Of a stretch of 64,000 nucleotides of DNA, positions 53,707 to 62,914 are shown in pieces. Source of the stretch: an uncultured Kocuria sp. (GTDB lineage: Bacteria > Actinomycetota > Actinomycetes > Actinomycetales > Micrococcaceae); NCBI RefSeq assembly GCF_947500125.1, contig NZ_CANMRA010000001.1, positions 1 through 64,000 of the forward strand, read 5' to 3'. The notes below the pieces were generated by a model. The model was not told the DNA's origin. It made no database searches and worked only from the letters and a program-made list of their open reading frames with translations. The stretch's first letter is position 1; each line of letters opens with the position of its first letter. Both the position numbers and the translations under genes were made by a program.

Positions 53707-55878
53707 ATGACAGTCCTTCCCCCGCAGATCCGCCAGCAGCCCGTCGAGCGCACCTTCCACGGCCACGTGTTCTCCGACCCGTACGAGTGGATGCGGGACA
53801 AGGACTCCCCCGAGGTGCTCGCCCACCTCGCCGCCGAGAACGAGTACGCGGAGTCCGCCACCGCCCACCTCACGGGGCTGCGCGAGACGATCTTCGGGGA
53901 GATCAAGGACCGCACCCAGGAGACCGACCTGTCCGTGCCCAGCCGGCGCGGGGCCTGGTGGTACTTCGCCCGCACGGTGGAGGGAGGCGCGCACCAGGTG
54001 TTCTGCCGGGTCCCGGCGGTCACCACCGGCGACCTCCTCGCCGACTGGACCCCGCCCGTCGTGGAGGCCGGCACCCCCATGACCGGGGAGCAGGTGCTCC
54101 TCGACGCCAACGCGGAGGCCGCGAAGCACGAGTTCTACTCCCTCGGCAGCTTCGACGTCTCCGAGGACGGGGAGCTGCTGGCCTGGGCCGAGGACGTCAC
54201 CGGCGACGAGCGCTTCACGCTGCGGGTCCGGGACCTCACCACGGGGGCGATGCTCGCCGACGAGATTCCCGGGACCTTCTACGGCTCCTTCCTCACCCCG
54301 GACGCCCGCGCCGTGTACTACACCGTGGTGGACGAGTCCTGGCGCCCCCACCAGCTGCGCCGGCACGAGCTGGGCACCCCGGTGGCCGAGGACGTCGTCG
54401 TGCACGAGGAGACGGACCCCGGTCTCTGGCTCGGGGCCGGGCTGTCCGCGGACCGGCGCTGGATCGTCGTGGAGGCCATGTGCTCCGAGTTCTCCGAGCA
54501 GCTCATCCAGCCGGTCGCGGACCCGGCGGCGCCGCTGCGGGTGGTGCTGCCCCGCACCGACCGGGTGCTCTACGAGGCGGAGCCCCTGCTGCTGGACGGG
54601 CGCGAGCAGATCCTGCTGACCCACGACCACGACGCCCCGAACTCCCGGATCTCCCTCATGGACCCGGCCGACCTGGGCCGCCCGGTCGCCGAGGTGGCCC
54701 TGCGCGACGTCGTGCCGGCCTCCGAGACCGTCCGCGTCAACGGCTGCGCCGTCACGGCCACCCACCTGGTGGTCTCCGTGCGGGCGGACACCACGCTGCG
54801 CGTCCGGCTGCTCCCGCTCACCGGTCTCGGCACCGCCGCCCAAGCCGCCCCCGTGGAGCCGGCGTTCGCCGAGGAGCTCTACACCGCGAGCGTCTCCGCC
54901 GCGGAGCACGACGCCCCCGTGGTGCGGCTCTCCTACACGTCCTTCACGACGCCCCCGCGCGTCTACGACGTCTTCGTGGCGGGCGCCACCGGGGACGACG
55001 ACGCCCTGCCCGCCGAGCCGCTGCTGCGCCGCGAGGCCACGGTGCTCGGCGGCTACGACCCCGCCGACTACGCGGTCGAGCGGGACTGGGCCACCGCGGC
55101 GGACGGCACCCGCATCCCCGTGTCCCTGATCCGCCGCGCGGACCTCGACCCCACCGTGCCGGCACCGGTGCTGCAGTACGCCTACGGCTCCTACGAGCAC
55201 AGCACCGACCCCGCGTTCTCGGTCTCCCGGCTGTCCCTGCTGGACCGCGGCGTGGTGTGGGCCGTGGCGCACGTGCGCGGCGGCGGAGAGCTCGGCCGGA
55301 CCTGGTACGAGCACGGCAAGAAGCTGCACAAGACCAACACGTTCACCGACTACGTGGCGGTCACCGAGCACCTGGCCGCCCGGCCGGACGTCGACGAGCG
55401 GCGGATCCTGGTGATGGGAGGCTCCGCGGGCGGCCTGCTGGTGGGCGCGGTGCTCAACCTCGCCCCGGAGCGGTACTGCGGCGCACTCGCCGCGGTGCCG
55501 TTCGTGGACCCGCTGACGTCCATCCTCGACCCGACCCTGCCGCTCACGGCGCTCGAGTGGGAGGAGTGGGGCAACCCCATCGAGGACGCGCACGTCTACC
55601 GGTACATGCGCGACTACTCCCCCTACGAGAACGTCCGCGAGCTCCCCTATCCCCCGGTGCTCGCGGTGACGAGCCTCAACGACACCCGGGTGCTCTACGT
55701 GGAGCCGGCCAAGTGGGTCGCCGCGCTGCGGGGTGCCTCGACGTCCGGCGAGCCGGTGCTGCTGCGCTGCGAGATGGCCGGGGGCCACGGCGGCGCCTCG
55801 GGGCGGTACTCGCAGTGGAAGGACACGGCCTGGGAGTACGCCTGGGTGCTGGACCGGCTGGGCCTCTCCGGGGCCTGA
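53707..55878 (+). CDS. Oligopeptidase B (S9A, protease II)
   Basis: 723 residues. An N-terminal seven-bladed propeller (start HGHVFSDPYEWMRDKDSPEV; RRGAWWYFARTVEGGAHQVF) gates a C-terminal alpha/beta-hydrolase domain with the nucleophile Ser573 in ILVMGGSAGGLLVGAVLNLA, the family block AHVRGGGELGRTWYEHGKKL, the acid region TSLNDTRVLYVEPAKW and the histidine in EMAGGHGGASGRY. It cuts short peptides after basic residues in the cytoplasm. ATG 53707 matches the family start. The gene stands 95 bp before the next hydrolase on the same strand. Confidence 0.93.
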   Translation: MTVLPPQIRQQPVERTFHGHVFSDPYEWMRDKDSPEVLAHLAAENEYAESATAHLTGLRETIFGEIKDRTQETDLSVPSRRGAWWYFARTVEGGAHQVFCRVPAVTTGDLLADWTPPVVEAGTPMTGEQVLLDANAEAAKHEFYSLGSFDVSEDGELLAWAEDVTGDERFTLRVRDLTTGAMLADEIPGTFYGSFLTPDARAVYYTVVDESWRPHQLRRHELGTPVAEDVVVHEETDPGLWLGAGLSADRRWIVVEAMCSEFSEQLIQPVADPAAPLRVVLPRTDRVLYEAEPLLLDGREQILLTHDHDAPNSRISLMDPADLGRPVAEVALRDVVPASETVRVNGCAVTATHLVVSVRADTTLRVRLLPLTGLGTAAQAAPVEPAFAEELYTASVSAAEHDAPVVRLSYTSFTTPPRVYDVFVAGATGDDDALPAEPLLRREATVLGGYDPADYAVERDWATAADGTRIPVSLIRRADLDPTVPAPVLQYAYGSYEHSTDPAFSVSRLSLLDRGVVWAVAHVRGGGELGRTWYEHGKKLHKTNTFTDYVAVTEHLAARPDVDERRILVMGGSAGGLLVGAVLNLAPERYCGALAAVPFVDPLTSILDPTLPLTALEWEEWGNPIEDAHVYRYMRDYSPYENVRELPYPPVLAVTSLNDTRVLYVEPAKWVAALRGASTSGEPVLLRCEMAGGHGGASGRYSQWKDTAWEYAWVLDRLGLSGA

Positions 55879-55973
55879 CCGCGCCGTTCCGCCCCGCCCC
55901 TGGCAGCGGTGGCGGGAGCGCGGACCGCCCGTCCCGCACGGACGGTGGCTCGTCGCGGAATAGACTGCGGGGC

Positions 55974-56780
55974 ATGGGGAACGACCTGCCCGTCCACCGC
56001 ACCGCCCTCGCCACGGGCGTCACAGTGTCCTGGGTCGCCACGGGTCCCACCGGCGCGACACCGGTCGTCCTGCTCCACGGCTGGGGAGAGACCCACCGGG
56101 AGTTCTCCCGACTGCTCCCGCTGCTGCCCGCCACCGTGCGCGCCATCGCCCCGGACCAGCGCGGCCACGGGGAGGCCGACCGGCCGCAGGAAGGCTACGC
56201 GCTGCAGGACCTCGCGGCGGACGTGGTGGCGCTCCTGGACGCTCTCGGCCTGGCGTCGGCCGTCCTGCTGGGCTCGTCCAGCGGCGGGTACGTCGCCCAG
56301 CAGGTCGCCCTTCACCATCCGCACCGGGTGCTCGGCCTCGTCCTGGTGGGCTCGCCTCGCTCCCTGCAGGGCCGTGCGCCGTTCGCCGACGAGGTGGAGG
56401 GGCTGAGCGATCCCGTCGACCCCGCCTGGGTCCGGGAGTTCCTGGGCTGGTTCCCGACCGTCCAGCCGGTCCCGCAGTGGTACGTCGAGGAGAGCGTCAG
56501 GCACGGCGCGGCCATCCCCGCCCGCGTGCGGCAGCGATCCCTCGAGGGCCTGTCCACCGCCCGTCCTCCGACCGATGCCGGGACGATCGCCGCCCCCACC
56601 CTGGTCCTCTGGGGAGCGTGCGACGGTCTGCTCCCCCGTGACCACACGGATGCGCTGGTCGCGGCGATCCCGGGAGCACGACTCGTCGTCTACGAGGACA
56701 CCGGTCACCTGGTGACGTGGGAGCGACCGGAGCGCGTCGCCGCCGACCTCGTGGCGTTCCTGGACGACCTCGGGCGCTGA
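55974..56780 (+). CDS. Alpha/beta-fold hydrolase
   Basis: 268 residues. Oxyanion loop VVLLHGWGETHREFSRLLPL, Asp-containing strand IAPDQRGHGEADRPQEGYAL, nucleophile Ser in VLLGSSSGGYVAQQVALHHP, acid region LVLWGACDGLLPRDHTDA and histidine in YEDTGHLVTWERPERVAADL: a complete catalytic set. The specific substrate is unknown. ATG 55974 follows GCGGGG. It precedes the large regulator gene by 180 bp. Confidence 0.88.
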   Translation: MGNDLPVHRTALATGVTVSWVATGPTGATPVVLLHGWGETHREFSRLLPLLPATVRAIAPDQRGHGEADRPQEGYALQDLAADVVALLDALGLASAVLLGSSSGGYVAQQVALHHPHRVLGLVLVGSPRSLQGRAPFADEVEGLSDPVDPAWVREFLGWFPTVQPVPQWYVEESVRHGAAIPARVRQRSLEGLSTARPPTDAGTIAAPTLVLWGACDGLLPRDHTDALVAAIPGARLVVYEDTGHLVTWERPERVAADLVAFLDDLGR

Positions 56781-56960
56781 CGCCGGGCGGCGTGCACCGG
56801 CGAGCAGCGGGAACGGCTCTGGCCGGGCGGCGACGCGTGCTTGTCCGCCGACGAGACCGGGAGGAGAATGTGACCATCACGGCCGTCACCGCCTCGGGGC
56901 GGCACGGGGGTGATCGAGCCGGCACCGGATGGGTGCAACGCCTCGACCAGCGGGCCCACC

Positions 56961-59900
56961 ATGACGCGAGTCTCCCTCCTGGGAGAGCAGCAGATGCGTT
57001 CGGGGCCGGATGACGCTCCGGTCCCGGTGCCCGGGCGCGCGGGTGCGCTCCTGGCCTTCCTGGTGCTGAACGAGGGGCGACCCCAGGAGCGTGCCCACCT
57101 GGCGTCGATGCTCTGGCCCGATTCGTCGGCCGGTCAGGCCAGGACGAACCTGCGCCGGGAACTGCACCGTCTGCGCGCCATGATCGGCACCGTCCCGTCG
57201 CTGGTGGTCACCGACTCGGCCCTGACCTGGCACGGCGGGCCGGACTGCCCCGTCGACGTCCTGGACTTCCGGTCGCACCGGCGCGCCGCGCTGGAGGCCG
57301 ACAGGTCGGGGGACGCTCCTGGTTTCTCCCCCCGTGCCGAGGCGGCCCTCGCTCTGTACCGGGGCGAACTGCTGCCCGGCAGCAGCGACGACTGGCTCGA
57401 CCACGAACGGGCACAGCTCCGGCGCGAGTACGTGGAGCTGGTGCTGGCCACAGCCGTGGCGCGCCGCGCGGCGGGCGACGGCGACGGTGCGGCCGAACTG
57501 GCCCGCGTCCACATCGAGCTGGAGCCCCTGGACGAGGCGGGCTACCAGCTGCTCATGGAGCTGCAGGCGTCCGCCGGCCACCGCACGGAGGCCATGAGCA
57601 CCTATCACCGGTGCGCGGCCGCACTCGAACAGGACCTGGGGGTAGAGCCGGGCAGCTCGATCACCGGCGCCTTCGAACGGCTCCTCCTGGACGGTCGCAC
57701 GCCGGCCGGTGGCACGGCGACCCCGGGGCGGACGAGCACGGAGCTCCCGGTGCACACCGCAGCCGGGAGGGGCCCACGACCGGTCCGGCTGTCGGCGCCG
57801 CCCCTGGTGGGACGCACGGAGGAGCTGGCCGCCCTGCGGCACGCCTGGGGACGGTGCGCCCGCGGCGGTGCCGGGTTCGTGCTGATCCAGGGAGACCCGG
57901 GCGTGGGCAAGAGCCGGCTCGCCGCGGTCCTCGCGCACGAGGCGCAGCGGGACGGTGGGGTGGTCGCCGCCGCCCGCTGCTTCGGGCACTCGGGCCGTGC
58001 GCCCCTCGCCCCGGTCGCCGAATGGCTGCGATCGCCCGAACTGGCGGCCGGCGGGCGTCGGCTGGACGAGCTGTGGCGGACCGAGCTCGACCGTCTGCTG
58101 CCCGCGGCCACCGACACGGTGGACCGTGATGCCGCGGACGGATTCTCGGGCCCGCGCGATCCCACCGAGGCGTGGGGAAGACAACGCTTCTCCGAAGCAC
58201 TGGTGCGGGCCGTGCGCTCGCCGGCCAGACCGGTCCTGCTCGTCCTCGACGACGTGCAGTGGTGCGACGCGGAGACCCTGGCCTGGCTCCCCTCCTGCCT
58301 CGGACACACCGGTGGCCCAGGTCTGCTGGTCCTGGGCACCGCCCGCCCGCAGGGGTTGGAGAGCCGGCCGGCGGTCGACACGGTGCTGCAGAGCATGCGC
58401 ACCGCCGGTCTGCTGCAGGACATCGTGCTCGCTCCGCTCGGCCGCCAGGCCACGGTGGACCTGGCCGTCCAGGTGGCGGGGAGGGACCTGTCCCCGGACG
58501 AGGCCCGTGTCGTCCACGGAGTGACGGCCGGCTACCCGTTGCACATCGTCGAGGCCGGGCACCAGATGCGGTCGGCCGGTGCCGGTTCCCCAGGGATGCG
58601 GCACCACGGCCTCGACGGCGTCCTTGCCCGGCGGTTGCAGGAGCTGTCGCCCGCCGCGCAGGAGACCGCTCGGTTGGCCTCAGCCGTCGGTCGCGAGTTC
58701 AGCGTGGACCTGCTGCACGAGGCCGGAGGCCTGGACTCCGATCGCCTGGTGGACGCCGTCGACGAGCTCTGGCGGCTGCGGATCCTCCGAGCCGACGACA
58801 ACACCTACACCTTCACACACGAACTCCTGCGCGAGGCGGCCTACCGCTCCGTGAGTCCCGCCCACCGGTGGTTGCTGCACCGCCGGCTGGCCCAGGCCCT
58901 CGAGCGCGTCCACGCCGGGCGGCTGGACCCGGTGTCGGCTCAGCTGGCGGAGCAGTACGACCGCGGCGGCCGACCGGAGCGGGCCGTGTACTTCTACCAG
59001 CGGGCCGCTGCCGTCGCCGCGGACGTCTACGCCTACGCGGAGGCGCTGACCCACCTACGCCGCGCCCTGCGGCTCATCAGGCAGGGCGTTCCCGGACGGG
59101 AACGGGACACGGCGGAGCTCGTGGTCTTACGCAGCATGGCGGCCCCGCTGACGACGGTCCAGGGATACGCCTCCGCGGAGCTGCTCGGCACGCTCGAGCG
59201 GGCCGAGGCTCTCGCCCGCGCCCAGTACGAGACCGAGGTGGTGGTCTCCTGCCTGGTCGCACAGTTCGCCGTCCGGTTTGTGCAGGGCCGGATGTCCTCC
59301 TCATACGCCATCGCCTGCGAAGCCCTCGAGCAGTCCGTCGGCGCACCAGAGCTGGCCGGGCAGGCGCACTTCGCGATGGGCGGGGCGGCACTCGCCCTGG
59401 GAAGGCACGCCTCGGCCGTGGAACACTTCGCCGCCGGTTTGGAGTCGTCGCTGGGCGCGCGGACGTACATTCTCGGCACGAATCTGGACGTGCACTGCCG
59501 TGCGTGGGCCGCCCACGCACACTGGTTCTTGGGGCAGGAGGCGCAGGCCCTCCAGCTCAGCGAGGACGCCCTCCGGCGCGCGCGGACATCCGATCACCCC
59601 TTCAGCCTGACGGTAGCGCTCAGCTATGCCGCCGTGCTGCACCAGCTCCGCGGGGATGTGGCCGCCACTGGTGATGCCGTGGAGCAACTGCGCGAGGTCT
59701 GCGGGCGCTACGACATCGCCTACTACGACCAGTGGGCCCTGATCCTCGAAGGGTGGGCCACCCCGGGCCCGGAGGGCATCGCCAAGATCCGGCGGGGCAT
59801 CGACCGGCTGCGCTCGGACGGCTCCTTCGCCCGCATGCCGTACTGGCTGGTACTGCTGTCCGACGCCCTCGCCCGCGACGGCAGGCTCACGGACGCCGCC

Positions 59901-60050
59901 GGTGTCCTCGACGCCGCAGCCTCGGCTGTGGCCTCCCACCGAGAGCTCTGCTGGTCGCCTCTTGTCGAGGAACGCCGTGCCCGGCTGGCCGCAGAGCAGC
60001 GTTCGGGCAGGCCCCCGCAGGCGAACGGTGGCGGAACGCCGGGTCCGTAG
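56961..60050 (+). CDS. BTAD/SARP-like regulator with AAA ATPase and TPR-type tail
   Basis: 1029 residues. The N-terminal ~95 residues form a winged-helix OmpR/SARP-like domain (LLAFLVLNEGRPQERAHLAS, ARTNLRRELHRLRAMIG); then the all-helical BTAD (EPLDEAGYQLLMELQASAGH, ALEQDLGVEPG) to ~240; a P-loop ATPase at ~285-640 with Walker A GDPGVGKSRL and Walker B VLLVLDDVQWCD; and a long helical repeat C-terminus. No C-terminal LuxR helix-turn-helix is seen. This is an AfsR/SARP-class activator. ATG 56961 is used; a GTG at 56910 is possible. A BBE flavoprotein follows 54 bp later on the same strand and is its likely target. Confidence 0.85.
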   Translation: MTRVSLLGEQQMRSGPDDAPVPVPGRAGALLAFLVLNEGRPQERAHLASMLWPDSSAGQARTNLRRELHRLRAMIGTVPSLVVTDSALTWHGGPDCPVDVLDFRSHRRAALEADRSGDAPGFSPRAEAALALYRGELLPGSSDDWLDHERAQLRREYVELVLATAVARRAAGDGDGAAELARVHIELEPLDEAGYQLLMELQASAGHRTEAMSTYHRCAAALEQDLGVEPGSSITGAFERLLLDGRTPAGGTATPGRTSTELPVHTAAGRGPRPVRLSAPPLVGRTEELAALRHAWGRCARGGAGFVLIQGDPGVGKSRLAAVLAHEAQRDGGVVAAARCFGHSGRAPLAPVAEWLRSPELAAGGRRLDELWRTELDRLLPAATDTVDRDAADGFSGPRDPTEAWGRQRFSEALVRAVRSPARPVLLVLDDVQWCDAETLAWLPSCLGHTGGPGLLVLGTARPQGLESRPAVDTVLQSMRTAGLLQDIVLAPLGRQATVDLAVQVAGRDLSPDEARVVHGVTAGYPLHIVEAGHQMRSAGAGSPGMRHHGLDGVLARRLQELSPAAQETARLASAVGREFSVDLLHEAGGLDSDRLVDAVDELWRLRILRADDNTYTFTHELLREAAYRSVSPAHRWLLHRRLAQALERVHAGRLDPVSAQLAEQYDRGGRPERAVYFYQRAAAVAADVYAYAEALTHLRRALRLIRQGVPGRERDTAELVVLRSMAAPLTTVQGYASAELLGTLERAEALARAQYETEVVVSCLVAQFAVRFVQGRMSSSYAIACEALEQSVGAPELAGQAHFAMGGAALALGRHASAVEHFAAGLESSLGARTYILGTNLDVHCRAWAAHAHWFLGQEAQALQLSEDALRRARTSDHPFSLTVALSYAAVLHQLRGDVAATGDAVEQLREVCGRYDIAYYDQWALILEGWATPGPEGIAKIRRGIDRLRSDGSFARMPYWLVLLSDALARDGRLTDAAGVLDAAASAVASHRELCWSPLVEERRARLAAEQRSGRPPQANGGGTPGP

Positions 60051-60104
60051 CGTGGGCCCTACCGGCGGGACCAGCAGGCCCTGCCCTGTTCGGGAGAACC
60101 GATC

Positions 60105-61523
60105 ATGAACACCACATCCTCACAACAGACCACGTTCGCCGACGTCCCGTTCGACACCCTGGCCACGAGCCTGCGGGGTGCCCTGATCCGAAGCCAGGAT
60201 GCTGAGTACGACGGTGCACGGGCCGTCTACAACGGGATGGTCGACCGGTACCCGGCCGCCATCGCCCGGTGCGCCGACGCGGACGACGTCGCGTCCTGTA
60301 TCCGCTTCGGCCGTGAACACGGGATCGACCTGGCCGTGCGCGGCGGCGGGCACGGCGCCGCCGGCCTGAGCGTCGCCGACGACGCCCTGGTCATCGACCT
60401 CTCCGCCATGCGCGGCGTCACGGTCGACCCCACCCGGCACGAGGTCGTCGTGGACGGGGGCTGCACCTGGGGCGACGTGGACCGGGTGACCGTCGCCGCG
60501 GGCATGGCCACACCCTCCGGGTTCATCGCCAGCACGGGCGTGGGCGGCCTGGCACTGGGCGGGGGCGTGGGGTACCTGACCCGCCGTTTCGGGCTGACTG
60601 TGGACAACCTGCTCGCCGCCGACGTCGTCCTGGCCGACGGCAGGAAGGTGGTGGCGGACGCGGAGTCCCACCCTGCCCTGTTCTGGGCGTTGCGTGGGGG
60701 CAGCGGCAACTTCGGCGTGGTCACCTCGTTCCGGTTCAGCTGCCACGAGATCGGCGATAACGGCGTGGTCTTCGGCGGTCCGGTCCTCTACGACGAGGCG
60801 GATCTCCCCGAGGTCATGCGCTGGTACCGGGAGGTGCTGCCGGGCCTGCCGGAGGAGCTCAACGGCTGGATCGGCATCATGGCCATCCCGCCGGCCCCGC
60901 CGTTCCCCGAGGAACTGTGGGGCCGCCACGCCTGCGGCATCGTGTGGTGCTACACCGGGCCGTTGGACCGGGCCGAGGAGGTCACAGCACCCGTGCGCGA
61001 GTTCGGCACGCCCCTGGTCGTGGGGATGCAGCAGATGCCCTTCGACGTCCTGCAGTCAGCGTTCGACGGCCTGTACCCGGCAGGACTGCAGTGGTACTGG
61101 CGCGCCGACTTCTTCGACGAGATCACCGACGAGGCGATCCGGGTGCACCAGAAGTACCTGGCCGCCCTGCCCACGGGGCACTCCTCGATGCACCTGTACC
61201 CGATCGGTGGCGCGGCGGCACGGGTTCCGGAGTCCGAGACCGCCTTCGCCCACCGCGGCGAGGGCTGGACCGGCACCATCGTCGGCGTCGACCCCGACCC
61301 AGCGAACGCGCAACGGATCACGGAGTGGACCAAGGCCTACTGGGAGGAGCTGCACCCGACCGGGTCCGGCGCGGTCTACGTCAACTTCCTCATGGAGGAG
61401 GGCCGCGACCGGGTCCGGGACGCCTACGGCAGCAGCTATGAGCGGCTCGCCAGGATCAAGGCGGAGTACGACCCCGAGAACGTGTTCCACCTGAACCAGA
61501 ACATTCGCCCGGCCGGCTCCTGA
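60105..61523 (+). CDS. FAD-binding (PCMH/BBE-type) oxidoreductase
   Basis: 472 residues. The FAD domain has the histidine attachment motif in LAVRGGGHGAAGLSVADDAL (R-G-G-G-H) and VDGGCTWGDVDRVTVAAGMA, then GVGGLALGGGVGYLTRRFGL; the C-terminal BBE motif is YDPENVFHLNQNIRP. The second (cysteinyl) FAD link of bicovalent members is absent from the G-L-S-V stretch, so attachment is probably only through His. Relatives oxidise sugars, alkaloids or polyketides; the substrate is unknown. ATG 60105 follows CGGGAGAACC. It is coupled by position to the BTAD regulator. Confidence 0.88.
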   Translation: MNTTSSQQTTFADVPFDTLATSLRGALIRSQDAEYDGARAVYNGMVDRYPAAIARCADADDVASCIRFGREHGIDLAVRGGGHGAAGLSVADDALVIDLSAMRGVTVDPTRHEVVVDGGCTWGDVDRVTVAAGMATPSGFIASTGVGGLALGGGVGYLTRRFGLTVDNLLAADVVLADGRKVVADAESHPALFWALRGGSGNFGVVTSFRFSCHEIGDNGVVFGGPVLYDEADLPEVMRWYREVLPGLPEELNGWIGIMAIPPAPPFPEELWGRHACGIVWCYTGPLDRAEEVTAPVREFGTPLVVGMQQMPFDVLQSAFDGLYPAGLQWYWRADFFDEITDEAIRVHQKYLAALPTGHSSMHLYPIGGAAARVPESETAFAHRGEGWTGTIVGVDPDPANAQRITEWTKAYWEELHPTGSGAVYVNFLMEEGRDRVRDAYGSSYERLARIKAEYDPENVFHLNQNIRPAGS

Positions 61524-61602
61524 TCTCGACGCGGCACGAGGAGCACCCCTTCCGGGCGCCGGCCGCTGCTCACCGTCCGCCTGCGGCGGAGCGCCGGTCC
61601 GG

Positions 61603-62724
61603 TCAGGCGGGCGCCGCCCGGAGGCGGACCGGGTCCAGGGCGGCGGCGGTCTCCTGGGAGCACCACGGGCCCACGGCCCCGTCGAGGAGCAGGTCCGCGG
61701 CGGCGTGGGCCATGGCGGTGCTCGTCTGGAACCCGTAGCCGCCCTGGCCGGCCAGCCACAGGAACCCGGGCACTGCGGTGTCGAAGCCGCACACGGGCAC
61801 GCCGTCCGGGGCCTCGGTGCGCAGACCGGTCCAGGCCCGCTCGATCCCGGTGGCCCCCAGCGACGTCACGGTGTTGAGCCGCGCCAGGAGGTCCTCGACG
61901 TCCTCGAGCACCGGCTGCGCGTCGCAGGGCTCGCTGGGCACGGCCTCGGACGGGGAGACGAGCGCCCCCTCCCCGGCCCGCCGGTAGTACCAGCCGCGGT
62001 CCGCGGCGACGACCATGGGGTGGTCGGGGGCCAGCGGCTTCGCGAGCCGCACGAGGGCGGCGGTGCGCCGCAGCGGGCGCAGACCCAGCGGGGCCGCGCC
62101 GAACAGGGTGGCCACCTCGTCCGCCCAGGCGCCCGCGGCGACCACGACCTGCCGGGCCCGCAGCCGGTGCGCGCCGAGCGTGACCCGCCAGCCGGCGGCG
62201 TCGGGCTCCGCCGCGGTCACCGGGGCGCCGGTGCGCAGCTGCGCGCCCGCCGCCGTGGCGCGGTCGCGGTGCCACGACACCAGGGCCGCGGCGTCGGTGC
62301 GCACGGAGGTGCTGTCGAGGCGCCCGGCCTCGACCACGTCCGCCGGGGAGCAGGCCAGCTCGGGGCACAGCTCCACGAGCTCCGCGCGGGACAGCGCCCG
62401 CGTTTCCGGAGCGGCCTCGGTCCGCAGCCGCTCCTCGGTCCCCACGAGGACCATGCGACTGGGCCAGGCCAGGAGACGGGACGGTGCGGGGCGGGGGTCG
62501 AGCAGCCGGGCGACGGTCGCCCCGGTCAGCTCCCGGACGGGCGCCGGGCCGTAGCTGGGGATGAGCTGCTCTGCCGAGCGCCCGGAGGTGTGGTGGGCCA
62601 GGGCGTGCTCGGTCTCCGCGAGCACGATCCCCGCTCCGCTCCCCCGCCGGTCGGCCAGCTCCGAGGCCAGGGACAGTCCGGCGATGCCGCCGCCGATGAT
62701 GAGCACGTCGCACGCAGGGTCCAT
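61603..62724 (-). CDS. FAD-dependent oxidoreductase, DAO (glycine/D-amino acid oxidase) type
   Basis: 373 residues. The N-terminal Rossmann motif is DVLIIGGGIAGLSLASELAD; HHTSGRSAEQLIPSYG is the DAO substrate-side loop; ARQVVVAAGAWADEVATLFG and FLWLAGQGGYGFQTSTAM complete the fold. It probably oxidises an amine or amino acid. ATG 62724 is chosen since the frame further upstream reads through the tandem repeat at 62737-62822. It is convergent with the BBE flavoprotein gene. Confidence 0.87.
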   Translation of the reverse strand: MDPACDVLIIGGGIAGLSLASELADRRGSGAGIVLAETEHALAHHTSGRSAEQLIPSYGPAPVRELTGATVARLLDPRPAPSRLLAWPSRMVLVGTEERLRTEAAPETRALSRAELVELCPELACSPADVVEAGRLDSTSVRTDAAALVSWHRDRATAAGAQLRTGAPVTAAEPDAAGWRVTLGAHRLRARQVVVAAGAWADEVATLFGAAPLGLRPLRRTAALVRLAKPLAPDHPMVVAADRGWYYRRAGEGALVSPSEAVPSEPCDAQPVLEDVEDLLARLNTVTSLGATGIERAWTGLRTEAPDGVPVCGFDTAVPGFLWLAGQGGYGFQTSTAMAHAAADLLLDGAVGPWCSQETAAALDPVRLRAAPA

Positions 62725-62736
62725 GGGCCCATGCTC

Positions 62737-62822
62737 GCACGCCGCGCGGCGAGGGGTCGCGTCCGGAGCACGCCGCGCGGCGAGGGGTCGCGTCCGGAGC
62801 ACGCCGCGCGGCGAGGGGTCGC
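62737..62822. repeat. 31-bp tandem repeat (two full copies and a partial)
   Basis: Copies at 62737-62767 and 62768-62798 are identical; a third, 24-bp partial copy runs 62799-62822. Each unit holds the palindrome GCCGCGCGGC and the segment GAGGGGTCGC, which also forms part of the adjacent terminator stem. Confidence 0.92.
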
Positions 62823-62868
62823 CTCCTGCCGGAATCCTTGACAGATTCCCGCAGGAGGCGACCCCTCG
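62812..62868 (-). terminator. Long hairpin terminator downstream of gatB
   Basis: 18-bp perfect outer arms (62812-62829 with 62851-62868) and an inner GGAATC/GATTCC stem (62831-62836 with 62844-62849), 46 bp past the gatB stop. Its left arm lies within the last partial tandem repeat. Confidence 0.85.
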
Positions 62869-62914
62869 GCGGTCCGCGCCGGCGCACGCGGTCCTGCGCC
62901 GGCGCGGGCTGCGG

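Noticed and set aside
62737-62822. CRISPR-like array
   Set aside because: The repeats are contiguous with no spacers and there are no cas genes, so this is a simple tandem repeat.
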